Assembly: GCA_964496475.1 (NCBI GenBank)
Contig: CAZBZS010000019.1
Location: forward strand, 1-40,771
DNA from: JASLPR01 sp964496475
GTDB lineage: Bacteria; Chloroflexota; UBA11872; VXNJ01
Direction: 5' to 3'
DNA length: 40,771 nt
Shown here: positions 1 through 8,278 of the stretch, piece by piece
Layout of the letters: the number at the start of each line of letters is the position of its first letter
How positions within the stretch are numbered: the stretch's first letter is position 1
Program-made: the position numbers and the translations under genes
Notes under the pieces: generated by a model
The model's input: the letters and a program-made list of their open reading frames with translations, nothing else
Database searches by the model: none
What the model was told of the DNA's origin: nothing

Positions 1-368
1 CGGCGATGGTGCGGTCCAATAACTGGAACTGGACCGGCGATCAGCATGCGATCTTCCGATTCGAGGGTTCAGAGGGCCGCATCGAGGGCACGATCGGGCT
101 CCTCTACGACTATCCCCACGGGCGTCCGGACACGATCCGCTACATGTCGAAACGGCTGCAGCCGGACTACTGGTTTGACGTGGTGGTGGACGATCTCTGG
201 ATACCGGACGCGTTCGTGGGGCCGATGGCGTCATTGATGGAGGCGATCCAGACCGACGGCGTCCCGGCCACCGCGGCGCGTGACAACCTGGACACGCTGC
301 GGACGCTGTTCGCGGCGTACCGTTCGATGGAAACGCACCGGGTCGTGGCCCCAGACGAAATCGCCTAG
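1..368 (+). CDS. Gfo/Idh/MocA-family oxidoreductase, C-terminal part (cut by window edge)
   Basis: The reading frame is already open at the first base, so this is the 3' end of a gene that starts outside the window; the ATG at 6 is internal. About 120 residues are visible. The stretch DAFVGPMASLMEAIQTDG followed by ARDNLDTLRTLFAAYRS matches the C-terminal end of Gfo/Idh/MocA oxidoreductases, where an x-GPM-x-SLM-x-AI helix precedes the 'GR-D-(N)-L-x-T-L' helix. These are cytoplasmic NAD(P)-dependent dehydrogenases of sugars, inositols or related polyols. The Rossmann domain is missing, so substrate cannot be guessed. It ends with TAG at 366-368 and is followed by more than 800 bases with no convincing gene. 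Confidence 0.8.
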   Translation, partial: AMVRSNNWNWTGDQHAIFRFEGSEGRIEGTIGLLYDYPHGRPDTIRYMSKRLQPDYWFDVVVDDLWIPDAFVGPMASLMEAIQTDGVPATAARDNLDTLRTLFAAYRSMETHRVVAPDEIA

Positions 369-1214
369 ACGGGGCGGAGGACCGGCGTCCGCTGGGTACG
401 GTCTTGGTCAGGCTCGCATTTCAAGTCGATGGTCCGTCTCGGCAACGCCACCAACTGCCGCTCGATCACTGATATGACGCTACAAGCGAGACGATCAGGG
501 TATGGAGTTCCGGCTAACCGACGGTGTGGGCCTGACATCCGCGCGGCCGCGATGCGATGTCGGGTATTTTGCGGGAGACGCGGATGTCACGAGTGGCCCG
601 GGTTCTTGGCGAGGATGCTGCGATCAATTTGATCCCTTGGACGAACATGACCGGTTGGGGCAAGAGGAGGAAGCCGCGCCCGACGAACACTCAGGGCTAC
701 CCAGGGAGCCAGCCGTCTGTTTTCGCAGTAACCCGGACATTTGCAGTGAAAACCGTGGTCCGCCTCTTCCCTCTCTAACTAACGTCGTTAGGAACGCAAT
801 CGACCAATCCCGCTGCCGAACAACCAACAAAAATTGTGTGGGGCGTCAATTAGCAGTAGTCGAAGGGCGAAGGGGAGTCGACATATGTGCAATCGGCTCC
901 GGCAAATGTCAGCTTGTCAGGCGGACGCTGGCGAAATCTGAAACTTTTCGAATCGCCCGAAATCGTGGCGATCTTTTCATACGATAACTGGACGTTCTTC
1001 GCTCGCAGTTTCACTCTAGGTGCTACAGCGCCAGGTCGCAGGTAACTGTCAAGGAGAAGATCTCCGGTTCGAATCCGGTCGGTACCGCCAGGATCACGCG
1101 CCTCGCCGAGCCCGCCCTCCCGCCGCCCGGCACCGGCACCGGCACTAACTAATATCCTAGCCAACCCCGCCCCCGGCAACGAAACCTCCCCCGGCGCGTT
1201 AACCTCGGCCACTC
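369..1214. other. Long intergenic stretch without a convincing gene
   Basis: About 850 bases lie between the oxidoreductase stop and the next membrane protein. Open frames exist on both strands (for example 502-987 plus and 850-1212 minus), but none reads like a known protein, and composition and low-complexity content look non-coding. The only recognisable element is the tRNA-like 3' half near 1060-1090. The stretch may be a decayed gene region. Confidence 0.5.
1015..1090 (+). pseudogene. tRNA-like fragment: T-arm and CCA end only
   Basis: A canonical T-arm (CCGG-TTCGAAT-CCGG at 1064-1078) is followed by a possible acceptor strand CGGTACC, discriminator G and encoded CCA ending at 1090. Counting back with standard tRNA numbering puts CTGTCAA in the anticodon-loop position (GTC, Asp). 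However, the bases that should form the anticodon stem, D-arm and 5' acceptor strand do not pair. A 5-bp hairpin GGAGA-AGA-TCTCC overlaps the T-stem. It looks like the surviving 3' half of a tRNA gene, which could be decay or the scar of an element that integrated in a tRNA. The minus-strand frame across it reads like the 'RIRTGDLLLD' peptides that come from antisense tRNA. Confidence 0.4.
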
Positions 1215-1826
1215 ATGGCGACCCAAAACGATCGGATCAACTTAAGATTGTGGTATTGGTGGGTCTTCGCCTCGGGCTTGGGCGCCGCCATCGGCTTGCC
1301 GCTGACACTGCTCGTGGCCTTCGCCGTGACGGACATCGCCGGCGTCGAGATGGGCAGAAATTTACCGGGGCACGGCAGATCGCTCTATGTGGGCATCCTG
1401 GCGGCGACCGTTTTTTGGCTCGCTCCTTTTGCGTTGATGATGGGCGGTGCCGCGGGCGGACTTCTGGCCGGGGGCGTGCAGTGGCTTGTCCTCCGGCAGT
1501 ACGTCCGCCATGCCGGTTGGTGGGTATTGGTCAGCGCCCTCGCTTGGGCCGCCGCCTGGGCCGTGCACGGACGCGTGGACGGAGTCTCATTCGACAAGAA
1601 TTATCTCGCCTCCGACCTTGTCTTCCTCGCCGTTGTCGGCGTTACCTGTGGCGTCGTATTCGGGTCGATTGTCGGGGTGAAACTCGTTTCATTTTGGAGG
1701 CGCCCGCCTTCGCCGTCGCCGGTTTGGTCACAGTGGCCGCGCTCGCCGTGTTTGCGGTCGCTACCTTTGCCGATAACCAGGAGTCCGACCGCCGCAACCG
1801 GCAGACCATGGATTCACGCCCCTTGA
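1215..1826 (+). CDS. Multi-pass membrane protein, C-terminus out of frame
   Basis: ATG at 1215. The first ~160 residues are convincing, with about four hydrophobic segments (roughly residues 15-40, 56-90, 96-116 and 133-158) and a Gly-rich turn followed by GGVQWLVLRQYV. This resembles small glycine-rich membrane proteins with QWLVLR repeats in Chloroflexota and cyanobacteria; function is unknown. After about residue 160 the frame becomes Pro/Ser/Arg-rich and unlike a protein. Meanwhile the +2 frame carries sensible coding sequence, overlapping from about 1690. Either the natural stop is lost or a frameshift near 1690 joins this gene to the next. Confidence 0.55.
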   Translation: MATQNDRINLRLWYWWVFASGLGAAIGLPLTLLVAFAVTDIAGVEMGRNLPGHGRSLYVGILAATVFWLAPFALMMGGAAGGLLAGGVQWLVLRQYVRHAGWWVLVSALAWAAAWAVHGRVDGVSFDKNYLASDLVFLAVVGVTCGVVFGSIVGVKLVSFWRRPPSPSPVWSQWPRSPCLRSLPLPITRSPTAATGRPWIHAP

Positions 1827-2146
1827 TTCCCGACTCCACCTTGATCGACCAGATATCCATGAACGCCGGCGAGATCTTCCAACGGCGACGCGCTTTTCAG
1901 CAGAGTTTTACCGCCGACGATGATCCGAGGTCGCTAGCTCGTTTCTACCTCACAGAGCTATCCGCGTGCGGCTGGCGGCTGATCGACCGGCTTACCTACC
2001 AGTGGCCTGTCGGGTTGATCGCGCTCGATTTTGAAAAAGGCGACGAGAGTCTGAGGATCGCCGTCTATACCGTGCCTACCGACACGGGAACGGATTTCGA
2101 TGTCGCGTCCCATGTCCCTCCGGTGCGAATCTGGTGGGGGCGGTAA
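1694..2146 (+). CDS. Single-pass membrane protein of unknown function, overlapping the upstream gene
   Basis: This frame begins to look like protein at about 1694-1724: a hydrophobic segment (LVTVAALAVFAVATF) is followed by a soluble domain of about 120 residues with the pattern DDPRSLARFYLTELSACGW, and it ends with TAA at 2144-2146. The 'residues...FY...EL...GW' pattern is common in small secreted or anchored hypothetical proteins of Chloroflexota; I cannot assign a function. No clear start is visible: TTG at 1694 or 1724 are candidates, and a GGAGG at 1696-1700 is badly placed for both. It could also be the C-terminal part of the upstream gene after a frameshift. Confidence 0.45.
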   Translation: MEAPAFAVAGLVTVAALAVFAVATFADNQESDRRNRQTMDSRPLIPDSTLIDQISMNAGEIFQRRRAFQQSFTADDDPRSLARFYLTELSACGWRLIDRLTYQWPVGLIALDFEKGDESLRIAVYTVPTDTGTDFDVASHVPPVRIWWGR

Positions 2147-2303
2147 CTAGGGCAACCAGAATCTTCCCCTCCCCGCCGCCCCAGCGGAATATCATTTCCA
2201 GCGTCCAACCGTCGGAGATACGCATGACGGGTAACAACAAGCACTTCCAGGCGCCCATCAAAGCCACGGCGCCAACCGCGCCCACGGCAAACGGCAACCC
2301 GCC

Positions 2304-3233
2304 TTGATCCCCCGCCAGTCAAGACTCTTCTGGGACACGGGCGTCCATTACCTGGGCCGCGGCCTGGCCGTGCTGCAGCTCTCCCCCTGGCTCTACGTCG
2401 CCGTCTTGGCCCTCTTCGCCTCCCCCGCCGTCCTTGCTGCCGTCATCATCGTCGCCGGCCTGCCCGCCGGTTTCGGCCGCTCCGCCGTCATCTGGAGTCT
2501 CAACGCCATCTCCGCCAGCGTCGCCCCGCCCGTCATAATGATTCTCGTCGCCGGCGGCTATCGCGGCCTCAACCCCGGCTTCCGGGAGTCCATTGCCACC
2601 GGCCTCTGCTGGCTTCCCCGCTACTTCTGGACGAACCTGCACACCACCGTCATCTTCTGGGTTCCGGTCTCAGCCCTCCTCTGGCTACGTGGCTGGCAGC
2701 AAAGCACCTTCCCCGCCGACGGTCCCGGCGATATCGCCCTCACTGTCCTCTGGCTCACCGCCATCGCCGCCCTGGCGCTCTACCTGCACACCCGCACCCT
2801 GCTCGCCCCTTTCCTCGCCGTCCACGGCAATCTCCCCGGCACCCTGGCGGCACTCGAGTCCTGGCGACTCAGCGGCCGTCACTTCACTCGCGTCTTCGGC
2901 GGCTTTATCATCTCCTCCGCCCCGGTCGCCATCCCGCTGGGAGTCGCCATCCTCGCCGGCTATCTCGCCCTCGCCGGCTCCCCCGAACGCCGCGACCTGC
3001 TCATCGCCATTTGGCCCTCCCTCATCTGGGTCTTCATCAAATTCATCCGGCCCCTCCTCATCGCCGCCGTCTACGGGCTTTACCACGACCTCTGGCGCGA
3101 AGAGACTGACCGCCGTCTCGCCGAAGGCTCCCCGTCCCTCCCGCGCTACATCATCCCTCTCCTGCGCCTCTCCGCCTACCTTCCACGCACCCTCGCCCGC
3201 GCCACCGGCCGCCGCCACGACTGGACTCTCTAG
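2304..3233 (+). CDS. Polytopic membrane protein, unknown function
   Basis: 309 codons from a TTG start at 2304 to TAG; the frame is open further upstream and no strong ribosome binding site is visible, so the start is uncertain. Five to six hydrophobic segments can be seen (roughly residues 22-52, 74-85, 110-125, 140-165, 198-225 and 230-255), with charged loops between. The general look is of an integral membrane protein of the type often found beside transport or envelope genes in Chloroflexota, but I recognise no family signature. Codon use is strongly C-ending, like the following SDR and permease genes. Confidence 0.6.
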   Translation: MIPRQSRLFWDTGVHYLGRGLAVLQLSPWLYVAVLALFASPAVLAAVIIVAGLPAGFGRSAVIWSLNAISASVAPPVIMILVAGGYRGLNPGFRESIATGLCWLPRYFWTNLHTTVIFWVPVSALLWLRGWQQSTFPADGPGDIALTVLWLTAIAALALYLHTRTLLAPFLAVHGNLPGTLAALESWRLSGRHFTRVFGGFIISSAPVAIPLGVAILAGYLALAGSPERRDLLIAIWPSLIWVFIKFIRPLLIAAVYGLYHDLWREETDRRLAEGSPSLPRYIIPLLRLSAYLPRTLARATGRRHDWTL

Positions 3234-3248
3234 ACCGCCCCCGTCTTC

Positions 3249-3695
3249 CTAACTCCTCCTCGACGCCTCGTAAACCTCCAAGAAATCGTCCACCGGAACC
3301 CGCGCGATTGCCTGCCTGATCAGATCCAGCGGAATGTCCTCCTCCGTCCGAAACCGGACACACGAGGTACCCATATCCAGCCTTTTTCCTGACCACTCCC
3401 ACTCCTCCAAGAACCACTCCCTCACCTACTCGCTCCCATAGACACCTATCAGGTAGAGCGAGACATATTTCTTCTAGGGCGCCAGCGAGACGTACACCAA
3501 CGGCCGTCCGTTGTACGTCTTCGGGTACCGTTCCAGCGGCACCACGTACGAAATCATTCCTTGCCGAATTCGCTCCTCATAGCCCTCTGGCAGATTCGCC
3601 AGCATCACCTCCCGCAGCGTTCCCACCAGCGCCCGCCTCTCCGGCGCCAGCTCCTCCATATATTCCGTTACCGTCGTCGTCTTGCTCTCCGCCAT
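3249..3695 (-). pseudogene. DUF1801-family protein interrupted by two in-frame TAG codons
   Basis: The ATG at 3695 opens a protein whose first 73 residues match the N-terminal half of DUF1801 (YdhG-like) proteins: a helix with ERRALVGTLREVML, then EERIRQGMISYVVPLERYP and RPLVYVSLAP. A TAG at 3474-3476 stops it, but the same frame continues with the expected second half (KKYVSLYLIGVYG ... SGKRLDMGTSCVRF ... AIARVPVDDFLEVYEASR). It is stopped once more by TAG at 3426-3428 and ends at a third TAG (3249-3251). Length without the two ambers would be 148 residues, normal for the family. The ambers stand where homologues carry polar residues. Most likely a recent pseudogene; sequence error is the alternative. 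Confidence 0.8.
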
Positions 3696-3882
3696 TCCGG
3701 CGCCTCCAACTTATCTTTTTCCCACCATATCCTCCAAGGGCCCTCTCCAGTGGCTACCGCGTCCCCCCACGGCTCCAGCACCCTAACCACCCACCGCGAC
3801 ACCCGGTTACCCGCCTCCGCCCCCGCGGTTAAAGTAGCCTGATCAACTCCGCGCCCGTGCGTGCCGCGGCTCCGAGGCCCAG

Positions 3883-4596
3883 ATGAGATTCGACGGAAAA
3901 GTTTTTGTGGTCGCCGGCGGCACCGGCGGTCTCGGCGGCGCCGTCAGCCGCCATCTCCTCGATGAAGGCGCCCGCGTCCACGTCACCTGGATCGTCTCCA
4001 CCGAAGCCGACTCCTTCAAAGCCTCCCTGGGCGATGCTGCCGACTCCTGCGTCTTGCACCAGCTCGACATTCTCGACGAGGAAGCCGTCATCGCCTTCGT
4101 CGCCGAGATCTTCGGTTCCGAAGGCCGCATCGACGGACTCTGCAACCTGGTCGGCGGCTACGTCGGCGGCATGTCTGTCGTCGACACCGACCTCGCCCGC
4201 TGGGACTTCCTCCTCAACCTCAACGCCCGCTCAGCCCTTACCATGTGCAAGCACATCGTGCCTTACATGCAGGCCGGCGGCGCAGGCAAAATCGTCAACG
4301 TCTCCGCCCGCCGCGCCCACCAGGGCGCCGCCGGACTCAGCGCCTACTCCGCCTCCAAGGCCGCCGTGCTGCGCCTCACCGAGGCCCTTGCTGCCGAAGT
4401 CCTCCACCACAACGTCCAGGTCAACGCCATCCTCCCCAGCACCATCGACACCCCCCAGAACCGCGCCGCCTCTCCCGACGCCGATTACTCCGATTGGGTC
4501 TCACCAGACGACATCGCCGCCGTCGTCGCCTACCTCTGTAGCCCCGAAGCCGACATCATCACCGGCGCTGGCATCCCCGTCTACGGCCGCGCCTGA
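3883..4596 (+). CDS. SDR-family NAD(P)-dependent oxidoreductase
   Basis: 237 residues, a normal length for a classical short-chain dehydrogenase/reductase. The cofactor motif is GGTGGLGGAV near residue 10, a variant of TGxxxGIG. An Asn-Leu-x-Gly stretch (NLVGGYVGG) stands at the usual NNAG position. The catalytic set is visible: Ser in VNVSARRAHQG, then Tyr and Lys in YSASKAAV. A proline-containing INxxxP-like stretch (NAILPSTIDTPQNR) follows and the protein ends with GAGIPVYGRA. It would be a soluble FabG-like reductase; substrate is unknown. Start ATG 3883. It stands alone on the plus strand, convergent with the permease. Confidence 0.88.
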   Translation: MRFDGKVFVVAGGTGGLGGAVSRHLLDEGARVHVTWIVSTEADSFKASLGDAADSCVLHQLDILDEEAVIAFVAEIFGSEGRIDGLCNLVGGYVGGMSVVDTDLARWDFLLNLNARSALTMCKHIVPYMQAGGAGKIVNVSARRAHQGAAGLSAYSASKAAVLRLTEALAAEVLHHNVQVNAILPSTIDTPQNRAASPDADYSDWVSPDDIAAVVAYLCSPEADIITGAGIPVYGRA

Positions 4597-4724
4597 GCCG
4601 CCTCGCCGCGTACCATCTCCACTGGGGCTAATCCCACCACTTGCCCCGACCCAGAGAAAACCGCAATGCCGGTCAGAAGAAACTGGCATTGCCAGCGACA
4701 CCCATCCCGCCCGGGTCCTTGGGA

Positions 4725-5669
4725 CTAGTACCCCACGTCGTACCGCAGCAGCCGCACATTAATCAGTGTAATCACCCCGATCACGATGAAGAGCGCAAAC
4801 GACATCGCTGCCGCATAGCCCATCTTCAGATACGCAAATGCGTTGTCATAGATCAGCACCACCACCGTCACCGTGCTATCCAGCGGCCCTCCCCTCGCCG
4901 ACACATTCCCCGGATCACCCGTGGTCATGATGAACACCTGCACGAACATCTGCAGCGCCCCAATGAAATACACGATCACCACGAAGAAAGTCGTCGGCGC
5001 CAGCAGCGGCAGCGTGATCCGGAAGAATGTCGACACCCGCCCTGCCCCGTCAATTTCCGCCGCCTCATACAGGTGCGGTGGGATACCCTGCAGCCCTGCC
5101 AGGTAAATCACCATGTTCAGCCCCATGTTCTTCCACACGCTCATGATGATGATCGACAGCATCGACGTCTCCGCCGCCCTCAGCCATTTCAGCCGCGACA
5201 GCCCCAGTGCTTCCAGCCCGTCATTGAACAGTCCGAAATTCGGCTCATACATCCACAGCCAGATCAGCGACACCGACACAAACGAACTCACCACCGGCAT
5301 GTAGAACAGCGCCCGGAACGTATAAATACCCCGGATTTGCCGGTTGATCAGCACCGCCAGCAGCAGCGAAGTCACTATCCCCGACGGCACCGTCCCAAAC
5401 GCGAAGTACAACGTATTGCTCACCGCATGCGGATAGCGATTGTCGTCCAGCATCCTGATGTAATTCTTCAGTCCGGCGAATCTCGGCGGCGACATCAGGT
5501 CGTAGTCCGACATGCTGTAATAGAGGGCGCCGATTATGGGCAAAATCACAAAAACGGCCAGGAAAATCAGCGACGGCGCCACGAATATGTAGCCCGCCAG
5601 CCCGCCTCGATTGCCCAGCCCCAGCCTTCTGCGTAGACTCGGCCTCGTCGCCGACTCAGTCGCCATCAA
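4725..5669 (-). CDS. Sugar-type ABC transporter permease (MalF/UgpA-like)
   Basis: 314 residues with six hydrophobic segments. The N-terminus GYIFVAPSLIFLAVFVILP is typical of the first membrane helix of CUT1 carbohydrate permeases. The cytoplasmic EAA loop that docks on the ATPase is clear: EAAEIDGAGRVSTFFRITLP. The protein would form half of the membrane channel for an oligosaccharide or polyol importer in the inner membrane. The partners expected beside it (solute-binding protein, second permease) are not in the window, so it is an orphan here. A decayed paralogue lies about 700 bases away on the other strand. It ends with TAG. Confidence 0.92.
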   Translation of the reverse strand: MMATESATRPSLRRRLGLGNRGGLAGYIFVAPSLIFLAVFVILPIIGALYYSMSDYDLMSPPRFAGLKNYIRMLDDNRYPHAVSNTLYFAFGTVPSGIVTSLLLAVLINRQIRGIYTFRALFYMPVVSSFVSVSLIWLWMYEPNFGLFNDGLEALGLSRLKWLRAAETSMLSIIIMSVWKNMGLNMVIYLAGLQGIPPHLYEAAEIDGAGRVSTFFRITLPLLAPTTFFVVIVYFIGALQMFVQVFIMTTGDPGNVSARGGPLDSTVTVVVLIYDNAFAYLKMGYAAAMSFALFIVIGVITLINVRLLRYDVGY

Positions 5670-5883
5670 TCAATGTCCTATCCTCCGAAATCCGTCCCCA
5701 TAATCCGCAGCGTCCCGCCACCTTTACCTAGACTCCACGGTCCACCCTACCCGTGCCCGCTGCTAGAATGAAGGGCCTGTGGCCGGCCACCTTCTCCTAA
5801 CTTCAGGGTCCCCCCGTACGTGACGTTCTAAGCCATCCACCACGGTCGGTCCGACCCAAACCACCTCCTCGTAAGCCCGACCC

Positions 5884-6087
5884 TCACCTTCGCAAGGACC
5901 TCCCGACAACCACCGCCAGCACCCCTCCAAGCACGACCACCAGGCCAGACGCGGTCCAGTCCGGATTTCCCACCATCGAAGAGCTCTCGGGTCCCAGGAT
6001 GTCCACACTCTGCAACACAAACACCGCTCCGAAAAACACCGCCAACGCCCCCACCACCATCAGCACCATCCCGATCATCCGACTCAA
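5884..6087 (-). CDS. Small two-helix membrane protein
   Basis: 67 codons from TTG at 6087, or 64 from an in-frame ATG at 6078; TGA stop. Two hydrophobic helices are separated by a short polar loop: MIGMVLMVVGALAVFFGAVF and GLVVVLGGVLAVVVG, ending in the basic tail RSLRR, which suggests an inside C-terminus. No family is recognised. It sits upstream of the permease gene on the same strand with a gap of about 210 bases, so it is not obviously co-transcribed. Confidence 0.55.
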   Translation of the reverse strand: MSRMIGMVLMVVGALAVFFGAVFVLQSVDILGPESSSMVGNPDWTASGLVVVLGGVLAVVVGRSLRR

Positions 6088-6389
6088 TCAGCGCCCCTTT
6101 TTCTTGCGTACACCGACCATCCGGGTCCGCAGCAAGTCCGGCTATCCGATGTTAACTACCGCGATCAAGTAGTTCCGCTTCCGCGACCTATTCGCGAGAC
6201 TCGGTCGCGCGGTCTCGCATATCGCCTGGCGGGCTTGACCAAATACATCCATCGCAAGCTTCACCACCGACCGGGTCCCTGCCCGGAAAGGACCGGGTGG
6301 GGTGCGAAGGTTTTTGTGCGCCGGATGGGTTCAGGATGGGTGTGGCGCTCGAAATCCAACGGGATTGATTTGCTGAAAGGGGGCTAGGA
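6088..6389. other. Intergenic stretch, no gene seen
   Basis: About 300 bases between the small membrane gene and the decayed permease, which diverge from here. Short frames on both strands have no recognisable content. A weak ribosome-binding stretch AAAGGGGGCTAGGA at its right edge precedes the GTG of the permease remnant. Confidence 0.4.
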
Positions 6390-6785
6390 GTGGCGGTCGG
6401 TGATATCGCCGGACCACGGCGCACATCACGCAGATTCGGAAACCGCTGCGGGCTTGTCGGCTACCTCTTCGTGGCCCCCTCCATCACCCTTCTGCTCGTA
6501 TTTGTGATCCTTCCAATCCTTGCCGTCTTCTACTACAGCCTCACCGACTAAGACCTCATGAAGGCCCCCCGCTTCGCCGCGTTCAAGAACTATGGGAAGT
6601 TGCTTGAGGATAACCGACTGGTCCGATCCATCACCAACACCCTCTTCTGCGCCGGCGCCACCGTCCCCGCCGGCGTCGTCACCTCGCTAATGTTGGCGAC
6701 CCTATCAACCGGAACCTGCGGGGCATCTACTCCTATCCGGGCGCTGTTCTATATGCCCATCGTCAGTCCCATTCCACTTATGATC
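6390..6785 (+). pseudogene. Decayed sugar ABC permease (paralogue of the gene at 4725-5669)
   Basis: From GTG 6390 the frame reads like the N-terminus of a CUT1 permease (GYLFVAPSITLLLVFVILP), then hits TAA at 6549-6551 inside LTD-stop-DLM, where the intact copy has Tyr (SDYDLM). It continues with KAPRFAAFKNYGKLLEDNR and SITNTLFCAGATVPAGVVTS, closely parallel to the intact gene. Near 6704 the frame slips; LINRNLRGIYSY is readable in another frame, and near 6737 it slips back to RALFYMPIVS. The rest of the gene, including the EAA loop, is missing. Nonsense, two compensating slips and a lost 3' half make it a clear pseudogene. Confidence 0.85.
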
Positions 6786-7026
6786 CCCGAAGCTAGATCC
6801 ACGCCGCACTGCCAGCTGGGTCATACCGATCCACTACCGCCATCATACGGCGAAGGCCAACCCGGTCCCACATCACTTTCCGGCTGTCGTGAGAAGACTG
6901 AGACCCCGAATCTCCCGACATTGAAGAGACCCTCATGAGGCCGCCCTGGCCGCCTCTTACTTCCGCCTACGACCTTCGGGGCGACACCCGCCGTTTTTGC
7001 CCAACGAGTCCGGTGCGCGCCGACTC

Positions 7027-8172
7027 TCAGTCTCGAGAGAGCCCCGCCCCCGGCCGCCGGCCCCACGGGCTCGCCATCGTGCCCCGGGACACTTCTTCTA
7101 CCTCATGATCCGCCAGCGCCGCCTCGTCGATCTCGATCCCCAGGCCCGGCTGCTCTCCCAGCACGATCCACCCGTCCTCGATTCGCGTGTCAACCGCAAA
7201 TACCGGATTGGATTCCAGGAACACAACTTCCATCATCGTGTGATTCGGCAGCGCCGCCGCCAGGTGCGCCATGAAATTCGCCGGCGTGTTCATCATCGTC
7301 ACCGGCACCTCAAATCCATGCGCCATGTGCGCCACTTGCATCGCCCCCGTTATCCCGGAATTCGAAATGCCAATATTCAAAACATCCGCTGCCCGGTGTT
7401 CCAACAGCGGCAGAAATTCGCCGATATCATCAAGATTCTCCCCCGTCGCGACCGCCGCCTTGACCCCGTCCGACACTTTCCGCAGCCCCGCATAATCCCA
7501 TCGCCGCGCCGGTTCCTCAACCCAGGTCAGGTCAAATGTCTCCTCGATCTCCCGCACCCGTCGCACAGCCTGCTTCGGTGACCAGTACTCATTCGCGTCG
7601 ATCATCAGCGAAGGCCGCGCCGCCGCCGCTTGCAACTCCTCATAGACGATGCCGAGCCGCCGCAGGTCGGCGTCCGGATCGATCCCCACCTTGACCTTGC
7701 CGGCCGTTACTCCCAGCACCGCCATCTCGTGGTAGAAGGTCCGCAATTCCTCGTCGCTCAGGCATAGGCCGATATCGCTCGCGTAGGCCTTCACTCGGGG
7801 CGAAAGCGCCCCCAGCGTCCGCCACAGCGGTTCGCCCTGCAACTTTGCCTTCAGGTCCCAGAGCGCCACATCGAGCGAGGCGATGGCGTCAGTCACGATC
7901 CCGCTATTACCCCCCTTGAAGACTGTATCGACCATGCGCTGCCACAGCCCTACTACCCCCCGCGGGTCCTCACCGATGAGCAATCTCTTCAGGTCGTCTA
8001 CGCTGGCCCGCGCCTGCGGCTGATGCAGCGATATCCCGCTAATCCCCTGATCCGTCTCGATCCGCGTGATCATGCTGGCGCCTTCGCTGCGGCCCTGCGG
8101 GCTATTTGCGTCGCCCAGCCGGCGCGGCATCGTGAACTCAAACAGTCGTGTCTGCACGTCGGTGATCTGCAT
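7027..8172 (-). CDS. Enolase-superfamily enzyme (mandelate racemase/muconate lactonizing type)
   Basis: 381 residues. The start is taken as ATG 8172 because AAGGAGAT stands 8-9 bases upstream; the frame is open further back to 8214. The N-terminal capping domain is followed by a barrel with the family residues in order: Lys-x-Lys in GKVKVG, metal ligand Asp in IDANEYW, Glu in WVEEPARRWDYAG, Glu in TGENLDDIGEF, and a late His-containing NFMAHLAAALPNH. These enzymes abstract the alpha-proton of a carboxylate, commonly as sugar-acid dehydratases or racemases. Exact substrate cannot be told. A second member lies at the right end of the window. Confidence 0.9.
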   Translation of the reverse strand: MQITDVQTRLFEFTMPRRLGDANSPQGRSEGASMITRIETDQGISGISLHQPQARASVDDLKRLLIGEDPRGVVGLWQRMVDTVFKGGNSGIVTDAIASLDVALWDLKAKLQGEPLWRTLGALSPRVKAYASDIGLCLSDEELRTFYHEMAVLGVTAGKVKVGIDPDADLRRLGIVYEELQAAAARPSLMIDANEYWSPKQAVRRVREIEETFDLTWVEEPARRWDYAGLRKVSDGVKAAVATGENLDDIGEFLPLLEHRAADVLNIGISNSGITGAMQVAHMAHGFEVPVTMMNTPANFMAHLAAALPNHTMMEVVFLESNPVFAVDTRIEDGWIVLGEQPGLGIEIDEAALADHEVEEVSRGTMASPWGRRPGAGLSRD

Positions 8173-8278
8173 GTCTGATCCATCTCCTTGGTAGCTTGGC
8201 CGGATCATGTTCACATGCCCGGTGCAGAGCCGCTTCGCCGCGACGGTCGGATTCTACTTCCGGGTGACCCGCAAATCC

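Noticed and set aside
502..987. Plus-strand ORF of 161 codons in the first intergenic stretch
   Set aside because: No recognisable motifs, irregular composition, no binding site; treated as non-coding.
850..1212. Minus-strand ORF of 120 codons containing RIRTGDLLLD
   Set aside because: This peptide type comes from antisense translation of tRNA sequence; the underlying tRNA-like 3' half explains it.
3426..3476. TAG as a reassigned sense codon in this organism
   Set aside because: Many complete genes in the window end at TAG (trpD, gyrB, plsX, ugd, nrdR, sulfatase), so general reassignment is not credible; nonsense mutation or error is simpler.
4641..5636. 331-codon plus-strand ORF across the ABC permease
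   Set aside because: His/Arg/Gln-rich antisense shadow of the permease gene.
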